Shown: positions 25,601-37,800 of the stretch, one piece after another
How the letters are laid out: every line of letters starts with the position of its first letter
Numbering within the stretch: the stretch's first letter is position 1
Source: Manduca sexta
Lineage: Eukaryota; Arthropoda; Insecta; Lepidoptera; Sphingidae
Direction: 5' to 3'
NCBI RefSeq assembly: GCF_014839805.1
Contig: NC_051124.1
Coordinates: forward strand, 5,208,001 to 5,272,000
DNA length: 64,000 nucleotides
The notes under the pieces: model-generated
Database searches by the model: none
The model's input: only the letters and a program-made list of their open reading frames with translations
What the model was told of the DNA's origin: nothing
Translations under genes and position numbers: made by a program

Positions 25601-28600
25601 AAACTGCTAGTATTAAATCATTATTAGGTACAAGATACTTTTCGTGACAGGAAATGAAAACAGCAACAAGTGTGTATTTTTATCGCACTTGATCTACGAT
25701 ATTGCTCGCTAGACAAGAACATTTAGTAACTTAGATTTGATTCGTGTTTAAAAATTTAATGATTATAATTAATTTCTTGCACGATACGAAGTAGAGCGGC
25801 GTGTTTACTCTTGCCGTAAAGTTTACCTAAACAAAATTATAGTCCATTTATACACCCACATCAAAGCAAGTTATTATAAACAGCAATAGCTTGTGGCTGC
25901 GATCAAATATACTACACCCACTAATTAAGATATAAAACTACTTATTTATAGGGATCGAAACTGCATCTACATGAGCCCGCAGGGTTCTTTGAGTTCGATT
26001 TACAGTTGCTAATATTCTGAAATATTTATGAATTCGGGTCTACGAAATAACGTTTTGCCTGAAGCATCGAACCACAAGGCACAGAGACTTTAAACTGTCC
26101 ATAAACTATATAATTATTTCATTTCTGTTGGAAATTGGATCACACGTGCCTTTATCACTGTGATCGCAAAACTTGTGCGTTTTCAACTAAGCTAGATGCT
26201 GTTCAAAACCTTACTGAGTGATATTACCCTAAGTGTTATACATTCCGTTTTACTCACACATATATTTCCAAGTCTGTCAATAACTCTAGTACCTATTTGA
26301 ATACTAATGAACTTTCCTGTTTTGTTACAGTGAGAATGGTATAGAATGTGGAGGTGTAGGTCGTGGGGTATGCGTGTGTGGACAATGTGCTTGTTCTGAA
26401 GGATGGAGCGGGGAAGCATGTGATTGTACGAGTAGAAACGACACTTGCAGTGCACCTGGGGGCAATGATATTTGCTCTGGACATGGAGATTGTGTTTGCG
26501 GTGAGTTTAGATGAAAAGTAATAGCAAAGTAAATAAAACAAATCGCAACTGTATATTAAGAGAAAATTTTGATTTGATTTTGTACTCTGGTTCCGCGCAG
26601 ATGCACTCAACATATTGCAAAGAAACATTACATGTGTATTCCATTGTGAACCAACTGGAGATGACATAATAGTAATATTTCTTGGCAACAAGTTTAATAG
26701 ATAGTTTTCTGCGACACGCTTTAGTATCCAAAATATAATCATGATCATAAGACAAGACCACTGCCATAGGCGATGCCAGGACTATTTTTAGGGAAGTGCA
26801 AGTGCTACGTATATAATTACGTTATGATTTACTTTATTCATGAAATTCAAATCACGGGTATATTTGAATATGCTTGTCCGTAAAAGAGCTTCTGTGGACA
26901 ATAAGTTCTCTCTACCGCAGATTTTTTTATTACCTTCATAAACAAAGTTGTGTATTTTTTTCCTTCAAGGCTATATAGCCTGAAGTCCCTCCTCAGCAAC
27001 CATGGCCCACCGCTGAAAATAGGTCTCCTCTAAAATCATACAAACGTTATTTCTAGGACGATGCGAGTGCGGTTCCGCCAACGAGGACGGTTCGAGGTAC
27101 TCGGGCATGTTCTGCGAGACGTGCGCGACGTGCGACAACCCGCTGTGCGCGCACGCTGAGCCGTGCGTGAGCTGCCATCTCAACACCACCTGCACCGACC
27201 TCTGCTCCATCGGCAGCGTCAACTACACCGTCACGGAGGAGATGCAGGACACCGGTGGGTTAACTGAACACTATTTAACGAGTTTTGCAGGAAGAGTGTC
27301 ATTTCCATTTACCATTGCTCATGGCTTTTTATTCTCATGGAAAGTACTTTTACCACAACAAACAACGTTAGGCGTGATCGAATGGTTACCTACATTCAGG
27401 TTATCGGTCTTACGACCCACCCGTAGAAATGGTTGGCCCCGCGATATGAATACGCGAATCAGGACATTACTAGGGGATTAGACATGATTCCTTTTTACAT
27501 ATTTTTTTTTATTTCCTATTTACGAACACGATTGTAGTAAGGCGTCTTGGCTCAAGCCCCTAATTTAATAATTGACCCGTGTTAGTCAGGTACTTCTAAA
27601 AAGACTGTCTCTATATGGACCATAGAACAGGTACTTTTAAATTATTTTTTAATATGTTGAAAAGCTCCATAATAATTAAATTCGATTCAACGCCACTAGG
27701 GATTACGATTCGATACTCTTTCAACAAAATTCAGCAAAAACATATCCTTACAAACACACATTTTCAAAATGGCGTCATTAATTCCATGATTGATTACTCG
27801 TTGCGAACACAAAATTGCTGGGCCTATTAAGATTAGTTTCGCTTTTACTCAATTATCTTTAAACGCCAGTGCGAGACAGTAATTCGCTCGGCGTTGTTCT
27901 AATGCTGTAGAAAGCTGTTCATTAGTGAAAATGAGGGGTAATAAATTAAATTACAGACACGGTGGTTACATTAACTTCGAGGATACACTTTAGTTAACGA
28001 TGTTGTCGCATTGGTGTCGTGGTTTGCCGTCCATATGAAATTAATGGCCTCGCCCAGAAGTAGAGTGAAATATAAAAAATACATTACTTGTAAATTCAAG
28101 TGTTTTGATTACGTCATTCTTCCATTGTTGTTTCTATCCCTTCTCTTATTTTTTTCTGTCTTAATTCAAATAAATATAGTTGTGTCGCCAAGCGAATAAT
28201 CTTTATTTATTTTTAAATAACTAAGTTGGTTGAATATCAAATTAAACCAAATTAATCGTGTATAAGTAGGCGGTATACCTACCTCATAATTTGTATGTAA
28301 TATGCGAAATGAATTCTTGACGGAGACACGCGGGTGTGTATTTAATTATAGACTAACACAACACTTCCACGTTATAAATATGGACACTTATAGGTAGATG
28401 TCGATTGACGCAATATTCAAAGTTAATTATAATATAACAAAGGCGTATTTTTTACTGACACCATAATCTTATCCATTTATAGTGACATGCGACCATTAAC
28501 TTAGCCATACAAAAAGAGAATGACAACATAGGTTTTACGACTTTAACTGATTAATATATTATGACGTCAATCAACAATCAAATAATATCAAGACTTTGTT

Positions 28601-29264
28601 TATTAATGCATATAAGATGGCCAAAATATATCCTGACCTCACACATTGCTATAATGCAGAAGTGAAGATCAGTAGTTATTTTATCTAAATTACGCGATAA
28701 CTCACTAATTACTGCTAACCTAACTGTCCAACATTTATAACTTATGTACTTACCTGATACTTATAGAATTTGATTGAGGCTGTGATTAAATAACTGTATC
28801 CACTTACCTTCATGCTCACCTAGCGTATATACCCTTAAAACAACCGCATCGGCTAATTATTTAATTTTTAATTTCTAGAAACCATGAGCGAACAAGATAT
28901 ACTCTGCATTTTACGTAGAGAAGAAGACTCTCTCGAATGCGAATACAAGTATTCCTACACAGCAGTGAAGCAGTCAGCGGTCGCCATGAAAATCGTCATC
29001 AGATCTAAAGACTGTTTCCAACCAACCAGCGCGAAGATCATGACGAGCGGGTTCATCATCATGGCATGCGTCATCGCCGGAGGTATCTTCGTCATCTTAG
29101 CTATAAAGAGTGCTCAAGTCGTGTCAGATAGGAGAGCGTACGCGAAGTTCGTCAAAGAAGCACAAGAAAGCAGAAAGAACATGCAAGAACTGAATCCGTT
29201 GTACATATCGCCTATATCGGAGTTTCGGTTACCGGACTCTTTCCCTAGAGATAAGCACGATTAG
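16682..29264 (+). CDS. Integrin beta subunit, divergent, complete (811 aa)
   Basis: Cell-surface adhesion receptor subunit that pairs with an alpha integrin. Thirteen exons: 16682-16748, 20852-20990, 21918-22075, 22248-22413, 23083-23227, 23460-23649, 23731-23852, 23985-24314, 24391-24563, 25146-25337, 26331-26500, 27057-27254, 28879-29264. Sum 2436 nt, all phases consistent. A signal peptide (1-20) is followed by a Cys-rich PSI domain and then the beta-I domain. The MIDAS is D146-x-T148-x-S150 with D153/D154 (ADMIDAS) and N241/D243/E246. Specificity-loop cysteines are C203 and C210. Cys-rich EGF-like repeats, a beta-tail, one membrane helix (about 740-759) and a 50-residue tail follow. The tail has one NPLY (789-792), but lacks the usual preceding Trp and the second NxxY. 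Exon 3 could also start 21 nt later in frame, but that would lose a conserved Cys. It does not look like the canonical betaPS type; a beta-nu-like or lepidopteran-specific paralogue is my inference. Confidence 0.95.
17862..18201 (+). mobile_element. tRNA-derived SINE, full length, Metulj-like
   Basis: The head is tRNA-like: box A TAGCCTAGTTGG (about 17869-17880) and box B GGTTCACATCC (17930-17940), the RNA polymerase III internal promoter. The body matches the other copies in this window and ends in an ATT-rich tail. Between the boxes a 16-bp unit (AACGGACTGCCAAGAC) is tandemly duplicated exactly at 17887-17902 and 17903-17918. The family name is by resemblance only. Confidence 0.85.
19396..19540 (-). 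mobile_element. SINE of the same family, 5'-truncated, inverted
   Basis: The tail end (ATT repeat and cagccctgtattatatac) comes first on the plus strand, followed by the reverse complement of the 3' half of the SINE at 17862-18201. The copy stops near 19540, within the body. It lies 1.2 kb from the full copy, in the same intron and in inverted orientation. Confidence 0.85.
19925..19975 (+). repeat. Short dispersed-repeat fragment (CATCATCAGCC type)
   Basis: CATCACCATCATCAGCCTAC followed by a piece ending in ATAGGCCTGTA. This motif heads many lepidopteran SINE-like repeats. Only a fragment is left. Confidence 0.45.
24688..24790 (+). repeat. Dispersed-repeat fragment with TTTA microsatellite
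   Basis: TTTATTTATTTATTGCAC precedes AATATACAAATGTATACAGG and a stretch ending CTTAATGCCGTAGGCG. This is a recurrent lepidopteran repeat sequence, here in integrin intron 9. It is noncoding. Confidence 0.5.
26965..27047 (+). repeat. Dispersed-repeat fragment in integrin intron 11
   Basis: CTCCTCAGCAACCATGGCCC followed by ACCGCTGAAAATAGGTCTCC is a block repeated in lepidopteran genomes. It sits immediately before the exon 12 acceptor (27056) and could affect splicing, but does not alter the AG. Confidence 0.45.
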
Positions 29265-31820
29265 TGATTTATAGTACAAAAATAGAGTTACGAATTTGTC
29301 TTAAAGTTGAACAGTTAAATTTTATTAGGTTATTTTAAAAACACATCGTCTGTCGAGTGTTTTTGTGCCGTTTTTGGATACTCGTCTTCCGGGTTTTTTA
29401 TTAATCGATATCGTTTATAAACACGTGGCGCAACTTTAAAGTATGTAATGTTATTCTTGACAATGAATATGTGTTTTTGTCCAAAAATAAATGACTTATC
29501 TTTTTTTTACGTTGTTTAGTTTGTAATATTCGGAAAGTAATGTTTTGTAACATTTTTATCAGTAAGTAGTTGATAAGATTTACTAGTCTTTTGTGGCATG
29601 TACTTACAGGGCGTATGAGAATGTTTTTTGTCATCTAAACTCACTCGTATGAATGCGTTAGTCATATTTCTTAAATATTTAATTTATGTTAACATAATAA
29701 GTTCCTAAATGTTTGGTTCAATTTAAAATAATTTTGTTTACATGTACATACAAATAAAACGATTGTTAACATTTCCTTAATGTTATTTTTAATTCATAAA
29801 TTCATATAAACATTTACAACATTATAGAAGTGGAATAACATGGGAAAACTAGTTATCATAAATGCACACACATTTACAGAATGTTCCACAGCAAAACATA
29901 AATATATGAGTTGCTACAAAACAAATAACACCCAGTAATTAATTATAATTTGTCATAAATAATTAATTTTCAAATTGCACAGAACGTTTTATTTTTTATA
30001 GAACGTTGCCAAATGTAACTGGGCAACATCTCATTACAAAACCTTTCATTGTTAGATAAAGAATAGAAACTTACGTAATCATATGTTACAAAAGTAATTG
30101 TGGTGTGAACGCACCATTACAATTCTATTATTGTTATGTACCTACATTTAAAAGAAAAGAATTATTACGTGTGTTATTTAATCTGTATCAACACATATAA
30201 TTATTATAAAAAATTAGGTACCTGTTTCCGATTAATTAAACGCAGTACCAATCCTAATGTTCTAAAAGTCTGTTACATTTTACATGATACATGAAAATAA
30301 TAAAAAATGCAATAATTTTGAACAAAGTTTAGAAACGGAAATCTATCACAGTTCAGAAGAAAGTATTTACAAAAATTATAACATTTGTCTATTCCCGTTG
30401 TCAAATTTCGTCCCCCACTGGAGATATCACAACTTTTTCTCCCCTTGTTCACTACTGGTCAAACTTTACTCAACGAGAATAGATGATATTACGCTGAACC
30501 TGACGGAGATATACAACCATATTCCATAGGCACTTTATGTTCATGACGTCATCTAGTACAATAACGTGGAAGACTCCCTTTTCCCCATTAAAGATAATAA
30601 AACATAATTTAGTAATTACAACTAAGTACCACCTCCTAGGACCTTAGCAATTAAACGTATGATCGGGAAGAGATATGCTACTTATAGCTTAGACGGGAAG
30701 AGAGGAGATTTGTTGAACTTAAAAATGAAATAGCAAAAAATATTTTAAAAAATACCCAGATATAGCTAACTTTATTAATGATTACATAAAGACTAAATAA
30801 AATCACATCCGTAATCTCTTATAAAAGTTTCAATTTGACTAAGTACCACGTATATACAAGATATAAAACCTACATTGTTATAAAAAAGGAAACTCATAGA
30901 AAAAATTGTAAAATTAGCGTGTTTCTAGCCAAGTATAAACACTTCAACATTTTAATTTTCTACTTGACTTTAATGTAAATATTCGTTTTTAAACAAAGCA
31001 TATGCCAATAGCCAAGCAGTAAATTTTAACAATGGTATCAAACTACCTAAGAACAATAGTAAGTATTCACACAGCATCGCATTGCAAAGAATTCAATAGA
31101 AACTTAATAAACCACAAGAATCGAAAGTATGGGAGTAGCATAAATATTTTTTTTAATAAAAACATAGATTCTGGAGGCATTGAAATAGATATAGCTGAGA
31201 AACAAAAATAAAGTTCATATGTTATATTGTTCTAGTATGAAAATCTACATACAAACGACTCAACATTCAATTGTTTCTACATATAAGGCCCCATAGAACA
31301 GCTATTTTTCACCCTACTAAGGCAGTAATGGATATAATTCGTTTCATACACATATGTACTTCGTGACATCAAATGTCTATCACGTTTTATAAATGTACAC
31401 CTAAATTCGTTACCTAACTAACCTTAACCGATGCTAGTACCGTGTCTTGGCTAACACAAGCCGAGGGACTTTGTCAAAGTGATCATTTATGAATACGTTA
31501 GCTTCTTAGACCGTGTCTTCATTTTACTGTGAAGACTCTGCCGTTTGTTATTTTGGAATGTATTAAATCACTAACTGCAAGGCAAAATTAATAAAAACAA
31601 CAGGTGGTGTCATTGGCGGTGCATTCAAAGTCGCGTACTGTGCAAATCCTAATTCATCGATAATCTATCTGACATCACAGTTAATTATCGCATTATAAAC
31701 ATAAATCTGTTGTAATTCAAATACTTTGAAGACATTTCAAATGATACCACTTTTGGATAATTCGTCGCACTTTGACCAAGTCTCTCGTAACATTTATATC
31801 ACTAGCGCATGCGCGTGGCA
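29265..31820. other. Convergent 3' UTRs of the integrin and dehydrogenase genes
   Basis: The integrin (plus) and dehydrogenase (minus) genes end tail to tail here. AATAAA at 29753-29758 is a plausible integrin poly(A) signal. The remainder is AT-rich and probably includes the 3' UTR of the dehydrogenase read from the other strand. No further gene is seen. Confidence 0.55.
29753..29758 (+). terminator. Candidate poly(A) signal AATAAA for the integrin gene
   Basis: A canonical hexamer 489 bases after the integrin stop, followed by T-rich sequence. Another AATAAA occurs near 29486, so alternative ends are possible. Confidence 0.4.
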
Positions 31821-34800
31821 TCAGACATGTCTATCGGGTCTGACTGGGGGGAGTAGCGACATCGGTCGTGATTCCCGCTTCAGGTCCACTTCTGGCAATG
31901 GAGTGGGGAGCGTGGGGGTCACTGGCGTCACAGGCACCGCGTCCGGAACCAGACCACGGATAAGCTCCGATATACACGGCCATGGCACTATCCTGGAAGA
32001 AAATAACAATAGTTCAAGTTACGGAGAATGATAATCACTGCAAGTACCTATAGCACCTTCATCCTATGAACTAATAAATTTAACAATAATATCAGTTTCT
32101 ACAAATGACACATCTTCTATATTTTCAAAGGTTCATAACTCAAACACTTGCTATAAGTATTGTTAACTTTTACCTATCAAGCTTCTAACCTCATTTACCT
32201 TAGAGTACCTAATCTGCGGTTCCATATTAGATATAATTTACTCCTTGTAATTTTTACTTAGTTATTACTTTCGGGAATACATTTCTTGGGTTACAATTAA
32301 CATCTAGTAATTATTTTTTCATGTCATAAAATGATGCATATATAATCCAACCTATTTTTTGTTTAATAAATATATAAAAATAAACAATTATGGGACGGAA
32401 TCGGAAATACTTATACCAAATGTTTGGTGTACCGGTTCCATCGCAATCTACCCCTTTATGCATATGTGTATTCATAATATATTGATTCTAATAGTCAGGC
32501 ATAAAATTGACCCTATGATTGCGAATAGCATTAGACTTAAGTACTTTGTGTCATAGCCTTGCATGAAGGTATTACCCGTACTTTTTTTCCTAAAGGCTGT
32601 CAGTTCGTTCTGTTGAATAATTTTAAACTATGGACATGATCTTAAAATACAAGCTTCTTGCTTACACAAAAGAAAATCCCGTTAGACGTGTATTTAAAAT
32701 GTAAATACGTTAATGAGTTTAGACATGTATAAACAATAATAATTCTTAGTCATCTGCCGAAGATAACCACCTAGCTAACCTACAGTTGAGTATATTTGAT
32801 CAATATAGACATTTTATATTTACCACTTAAAAGGCAACAAGACCCGGAAATATCCAGGAATAAGGGCGAAGGGTTCATTGGTGCGTATCGCGAGTATAAT
32901 GCGATCTGCCACCTCATTCGAGTTGAGTTGCGGCACGAACCTGTAACATGAGAGATGAAGACTGTGTCAAATTGGGAGTAACGGTTGATAGGTAAGGAGG
33001 TAATATTGAACATCTCTTGGCTAAGTCGCGGATGTATCGCTGGCACGTTGCATTATGTATCGCTATGTAATATTGGATTTTGCTTGAAACTCTATCCAAG
33101 TCTTACTAGAAATCATGTTATGTAGGTTCGTTTTCGATCAAACTCTCTTGTGTGCCAAACTTCATCTGTATCCGTTTAGCGTCTTGTAAGTTAATTTTTA
33201 ACAAACATCCATCATCCAGATCTTTGCCAGCGTTTTTTAAAATAATCAGTAGGATAGTTCCTACTTCCTATATTTAAAACGTTCGGGGCTACACAGACTT
33301 CCTTTATACCGTTTACAATGATTTAACATTTCCACAAAATATTGTATTAGTAATATTAGTGCATAAATGTATATTAAATATAATCGTTGTTTACGATAAA
33401 TTAATTGTTCGTGAATTGCAATAACAACTTTAAAATTAAATTTATACAAGTACTTAAAGAGCATTTTATTTATGCATACATAAATAGTTATTTTGATAAA
33501 TGTGCCTTTCTCTCTTATTATGAATTTTTGAACAAGTAACCTCATCCAAAAATCAAAACACGATATCTCGCGCGATAAGTATTTCCAGTACAAAATGAAA
33601 ACAATGAAACTCACCTGGAGTTAACTTCCTCAAACATGCCAGTAGACCTTATAAAGTATGGACATATCAACGAAGTTCTTACGCCCTTGATCCCCTTTGT
33701 TTCAAGTTCTAGTCTCAGTGCCTCATCGAAACCGCAAGCCGCCGCTTTCGAAGAACAATAGTCGACCAACTTGGCAACTCCAACGTGACCAGCCATTGAC
33801 GCGATGGTGACGATGTGACCATCGTTGTTTTCTATCATAGACGGTAGAAAAGCTTTCACCGTCTGAGAAAGAAATATTGCTTAGAATCATTTTTTTAGTT
33901 TGGACGTGGTAACCTCTCGTAGTTTTGGGATATTTAAAGGCAAAAGTTTAATGTCAATTGTGAATAATTATGTGAGTAACTTTTGAGTATGTTAATTACC
34001 TTTTACCAAAGACCTAGAAATCTTATATACAATAGATTTTAGTCGGTCTTTTTAATATTCAGCCCATAATTAATTGAATTAACTTTATAGACGAGGAGTC
34101 TCCACACATAAATACATATGTAATCAAAGTACATGAATACGCAAGCCAGGTTTTGTTTTAATATAAAGGTTTACCCAGAAATGTGCTAATATGTTGACGT
34201 CGAACGTCCTTTGTATGAGATGGTCTGGAGTGTCGAGTAGGTAGTTCCCGGACACGACACCAGCATTGTTGATCAGTAGATTAACCTGAAAAATTTATTG
34301 ATAAATATATACAAATATGTAATTAAGAAAAAATGTTAATTAAATTAATTAAGAATATTCTTTGAAATTACTGTTCCGATTATGAAAAATTCAGTAACGA
34401 AAGCTAAGCACAAACTTTATTTTTAACCTAGAAACTGATTTTACGCAAATGGAGCAGCGATCAGAAAATTCCTAGTGGTGCGGTTCATAAGCAAATATAT
34501 TTGTATTCCTAGTATACAACGATTAATGAATTGCGACACTGAATTATAAATAATGCGCATTTCAATCGACGCAAGATGAACATCAGCCAGAGTCATAAAA
34601 ATATAGAGTATGTCGCCTTAATGCGGTGGTAACGATACAGCATCAGTCTGTACCGGAAGCATTCCGGCTCGGCCGAGGTGATACCACTATCTCGGGGAAA
34701 TAGACATGAGCAACAATCACCTTACCTTTTCTGCGGTCGTTGAAATTATCAGAGTCCTTAAAATATCACTTAAGTTTATTATCTCTATTCCTTTAATTAA

Positions 34801-37800
34801 ATATTCATACTGTACTTATTCTTTTAAGTTGGTACTATGACCACGTCTCCTTTTTATATTACGGGATATTATGTGCAGTGATATATTACTTACTCCATAG
34901 TATTTTTTATTTGTTTTCTGACGTCACAAAAAATATTATTGTTGTGCAAATATCTATTGTAATATTTTTTGATAATAAAGCATAGGTTGATCGGTGCATA
35001 GTGCATACATTTATGACGTACTTAAGTGCAATAGAATACCGTACGTACCATTAAATTAGGAAGAAGGTAGGGCTCTTTTATAACGGCTTCTGTACGTACC
35101 TAATTATAATCGCTACAGTTGGTAAATACAGTGTTTTTGCGTAAATCTTTAACTTAAGATACGTTCAAGTCTAAAAAATACTAGTCTCATGTTTGAGGAG
35201 TATTAAATTTATACATGCAAAAATAAAATTGGATCTGCTTACGAAGACACAAGGGTCATTAACCCCGTAAAGTTTAGGTGGATGGAACATGAGGGTCCTT
35301 ATGTTTAAATTTTATGAATATTATGAGTATATAAGATAATATATTTGCTTTTTCAAACGCATAAGTAAGTTAAACATTGTTGTATTGTTATTTTAACAAA
35401 AGACAAAGGAACCGAAATGGAAAATCCCAACAAACATTTCAATGACAAATGTGAGGATATTTGGAAATCAGTTTGGTATAGGGGTTTAATGCTTACTTTT
35501 CCAACTTCTTCTTCTACTTTCTTGGCTACCCTGTAGATGTCTTCTCTGCTAGCTAAATCGACTACATAGCCATAACATTTGCCGCCAATTCCTTTCACTA
35601 GCTTGACCGTGTCTTCCAACCCTGCAACAATCACATTATGACATTACTTTCATGTCATTACAAAATATTTTTCTACAGAACTAAGAAAAGTGTATTTATC
35701 CTTATATCATAAACACAAAATGATATTATAAACACTAAAATTTATGAAGACGTTTGGAAATTCCTTCTAACTTGGATGATGATTTGGATTATACTTGTAA
35801 CAGATAAACTGTTTCCTAAGTTAGTATATGTATCACAGAAAAAGTACACATTGGGACCATTATTGTGGGAAAAGTCAGACTCAGTCACTATAGACTTCGT
35901 CTGCTATAACATGGTAACTAACAGAAATGCGGGAGTTTCTATCTCGCCTTTTAATCTTACACATCATTTATGTTTTGATACTTTCACTACCTTTCGTCAA
36001 ATATCACGTCTCACGAGTACGTGCTAATGAAAGCATATAAATTTGAAAATGTTTTAGACATTCTGTTAAATAGAGTGTTATACACCTACTTACACGCTTA
36101 GCATAAAAGTGATGCCTAGCGTTATGAATAATATATTTCTGAATGTTTTAAATGACTAATTATTTTATTGTGACATAAGAAAGCCGATTATACCTAACTT
36201 AAATAAAATTTAACCTTCTCAGTTAGTGTAGACAGTAAAAAAAATAAGAGCTAATAAAAAACTGTTGTGTTAGATCCAAAGTTCATGACTTAAGTAGTTT
36301 ATAATGATACTTTGTAAGTAGATACTTTCTTTGCGATTATCTATATTAGTGTGGTGCTAATACCATTTCACATTAATGTTGATAGAGTCTATATTATTCT
36401 TTGACCTTTACAAATTATTGAAACATAACAAGTATAATATATAAAGTAAAATTTTATAATGACTGTGAAAACCATTCAAGCCTATTAAATAGTATAAACA
36501 AAAGTTATCATTGTATGCTATACTAAGCAAAAAAATCTGTTTGTCAGTAATTCTCGTCTTTGTATATTTTTTTGTAAGCATGAGATTCTACCCGCGTGGC
36601 ATATTATGATTAAACTTGCCAAATGAGTTTTTAGAAGCTACAGGTACAACTGAATATGACCCATGCGTACTTCAATGTTCTTAGTTTTTCATTCTTAATG
36701 AAGACGAAATAGGTACCTGTGTTTATGATTTGGGGAGGACATTATTGATTTTGATATTTTTAAGATACACTGTTTCGCAACAATCACGAATCAGCCATTT
36801 TTAGAATGTTTGTTTTAATTTTTTTTAACACATGTCTTGAAATTACGGAACAGATTTTCATGTCTATAGTTTTCACAAGTGGATAAAGTTTAATTTGCGG
36901 CAGAATATAGACTATGTTTCATTAAAATCGGATATTGGACATAAATTATCGTCAGTATAAGATATTGGCAACTTACTTTAAAACGTAGGCTCTGATATAT
37001 TTACTTAAGCGCACACAGGTGGAGTTACTTTAAATGAACGTAATCACACGAGCCCCTCACCGGAATTCTGACATTGTTTTAACGAATTGACAGACATTAT
37101 ATATTAATTATATATAAATGAGTCAGCTAGGCCATCTTTTTAGGTTTTCAGGTATTTATTATAATCTTATCGTAATTTTTACTAAAAATATAAATGCGAA
37201 AGTTTGTAAAAATATTTGGATGACTGTTAAAAGTTAACGCAGAAACTGTGGAACGGATTTCGACGAAATTTAGCACACGAATAGACCATATCCTGGATGA
37301 GCATTCTACGACATGGAATTTATTTAATGTGCAACGTACAAACAACTCTATTTTTGCAGCTCACGGGGAATAACTTTTATATTTATATTTTACTAACCAG
37401 TGTCGTCTCTGCAACCGGTTTTTAGAGTTAATTATTATTTGACAGTCATATAAGGGAAGTATCTTCATATTTATAAATAAGGTTTTTTTTTATATCTCGC
37501 CCTGCCAGTTTTCGGAGTAGTTTAGAGTCTACACTAATTTAAAAAGTTTTTAAGGTCTGAAACAAGCTGATAGTATATCATCAGATATACATAAATGTTA
37601 GTCATAATATATCAAAACAATAGCTACACTGTAAAACCATTGATTAGAATTGATTTCGAAATTGTAACGCGGTATTTTATGGCCTAGCAACACATAAATA
37701 ACATCATTTGTGAGTAATAAGAATCCAGACTCATTAATTATTGAAGTACATGCACCGTACCCAGTGAAATATTGTGTCTGAAATCTTGATTATTCGAAGC

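Larger units (their letters stand above)
20991..28878 (+). other. Integrin introns 2 to 12 (with exons between)
   Basis: Most introns are AT-rich and unremarkable. The longer ones are 20991-21917, 22414-23082, 24564-25145, 25338-26330, 26501-27056 and 27255-28878. Intron 2 holds an 84-codon frame (21275-21526) of GC near coding level but no recognisable protein, possibly part of an old transposon. Two dispersed-repeat fragments are listed separately. Confidence 0.6.

Noticed and set aside
26293..26748. 151-codon minus-strand frame, the longest in the window
   Set aside because: It overlaps integrin exon 11 in antisense and has no features of its own; the plus-strand exon has conserved cysteines and correct phases.
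33261..33614. 117-codon minus-strand frame next to SDR exon 4
   Set aside because: It starts with GTG in the splice donor and is made of AT-driven residues (Tyr, Ile, Phe, Lys); the SDR frame itself stops at once if the intron is read through.
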